A stretch of 64,000 bases of DNA from Sulfitobacter undariae (GTDB lineage Bacteria; Pseudomonadota; Alphaproteobacteria; Rhodobacterales; Rhodobacteraceae), in contig NZ_JACIEI010000016.1 in assembly GCF_014196805.1 (NCBI RefSeq), positions 1 to 64,000 of the forward strand, written 5' to 3'. A model generated the notes under the pieces. It did no database searches and was not told where the DNA came from. It saw only the letters and a list, made by a program, of their open reading frames with translations. Both the position numbers and the translations under genes were made by a program. This document shows positions 63,737-64,000 of the stretch, in pieces (the stretch's first letter is position 1; each line of letters starts with the position of its first letter).

Positions 63737-64000
63737 TGGCCTCATACTCCGTTGGTTTGTCAGGAGACATTATGGGCGGTTTTTGGGGGCGTCAACCGTC
63801 AATTGGTGTGAATTTGTGTCGCTGGAGGGTGATTTTGTGAAATAAAATGTCGAATGCTGCGTGGCGGTTGTAATTTTGTGAAATATGAGGTCGTGCGCGC
63901 GGCTGTTTTTACAGCGCTTCCAGCACGAAACAGGATTGAGTTCACGCGCCAAAGCGGGAATGAAGGGCGGAGAGAATAAGGGGCGGGGAGATGGAGCCAT
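63737..64000. promoter_or_regulatory. Promoter region of ilvBN with a short direct repeat
   Basis: ATTTTGTGAAATA occurs at 63832-63844 and 63873-63885, and both are followed by a TG..GTCG-like sequence. The minus-strand frame running off the window end (63770-64000) is not supported as a gene. Confidence 0.4.

Noticed and set aside
63770-64000. Partial gene running off the right end
   Set aside because: Contains short repeats, has no motif and lies in the AT-rich promoter region of ilvBN.

Overview
The window looks like a chromosomal segment of a marine alphaproteobacterium of the Rhodobacterales (Roseobacter group). I infer this from the gene families and their arrangement: a compact paaABCDE ring-oxygenase operon followed by paaZ, an ilvBN operon behind a peptide-leader attenuator, the IlvB variant motif GEASWLMNMQE, a quaternary-amine ABC transporter with a double-length permease, and Lon followed by an HU-like protein. 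Base composition is clearly more AT-rich between about 2.8 and 7.5 kb than in the conserved part.

Region 1 (about 310-22,200) is accessory DNA between tRNA-fMet and tRNA-Asn, both on the minus strand. It carries a decayed and an intact DUF167 gene, a possible replication initiator behind iteron-like repeats, an AIPR-family gene with a nuclease-like motif (a candidate phage-defence gene), parAB partition genes, a CbpA/CbpM chaperone pair, a helix-turn-helix gene with two overlapping tyrosine-recombinase genes, a marC pseudogene, several small unknown genes and a third, phage-type integrase whose gene starts 140 bp from the 3' end of tRNA-Asn. Two families of dispersed intergenic repeats are scattered through it. 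The mix of partition genes, possible initiator and three recombinases suggests an integrated plasmid-like element or several nested integrations.

Region 2 (22.2-34 kb) is ordinary chromosome: a metallo-beta-lactamase-fold hydrolase divergent from a histidine kinase, a binding-protein transporter for betaine/TMAO-type solutes (X-V-W order with a hairpin after X), a SufT-like protein, aquaporin, an NfeD/SPFH pair, tRNA-guanine transglycosylase and an aldose-epimerase-like protein.

Region 3 (34-41.7 kb) is a minus-strand phenylacetyl-CoA pathway operon: thiolase, paaA, B, C, D, E, an extra PaaA/C-like protein, then paaZ. Its subunit genes overlap by a few bases and are probably translationally coupled. 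An inverted repeat lies upstream of the thiolase gene.

Region 4 (42-64 kb) holds lon, an HU-like protein with a histone-H1-like tail, a histidine phosphatase, tRNA-Val, two identical tRNA-Asp genes flanking purU and a leucine-rich-repeat gene, dsbA-like and M48 protease genes, an aminotransferase, the cell-wall pair amiC and mrcA, prfB, an amidase, and ilvBN. The ilvBN operon is preceded by a 15-residue leader peptide rich in Leu/Val/Ile codons and a terminator/anti-terminator pair, which indicates attenuation by branched-chain amino acid supply.
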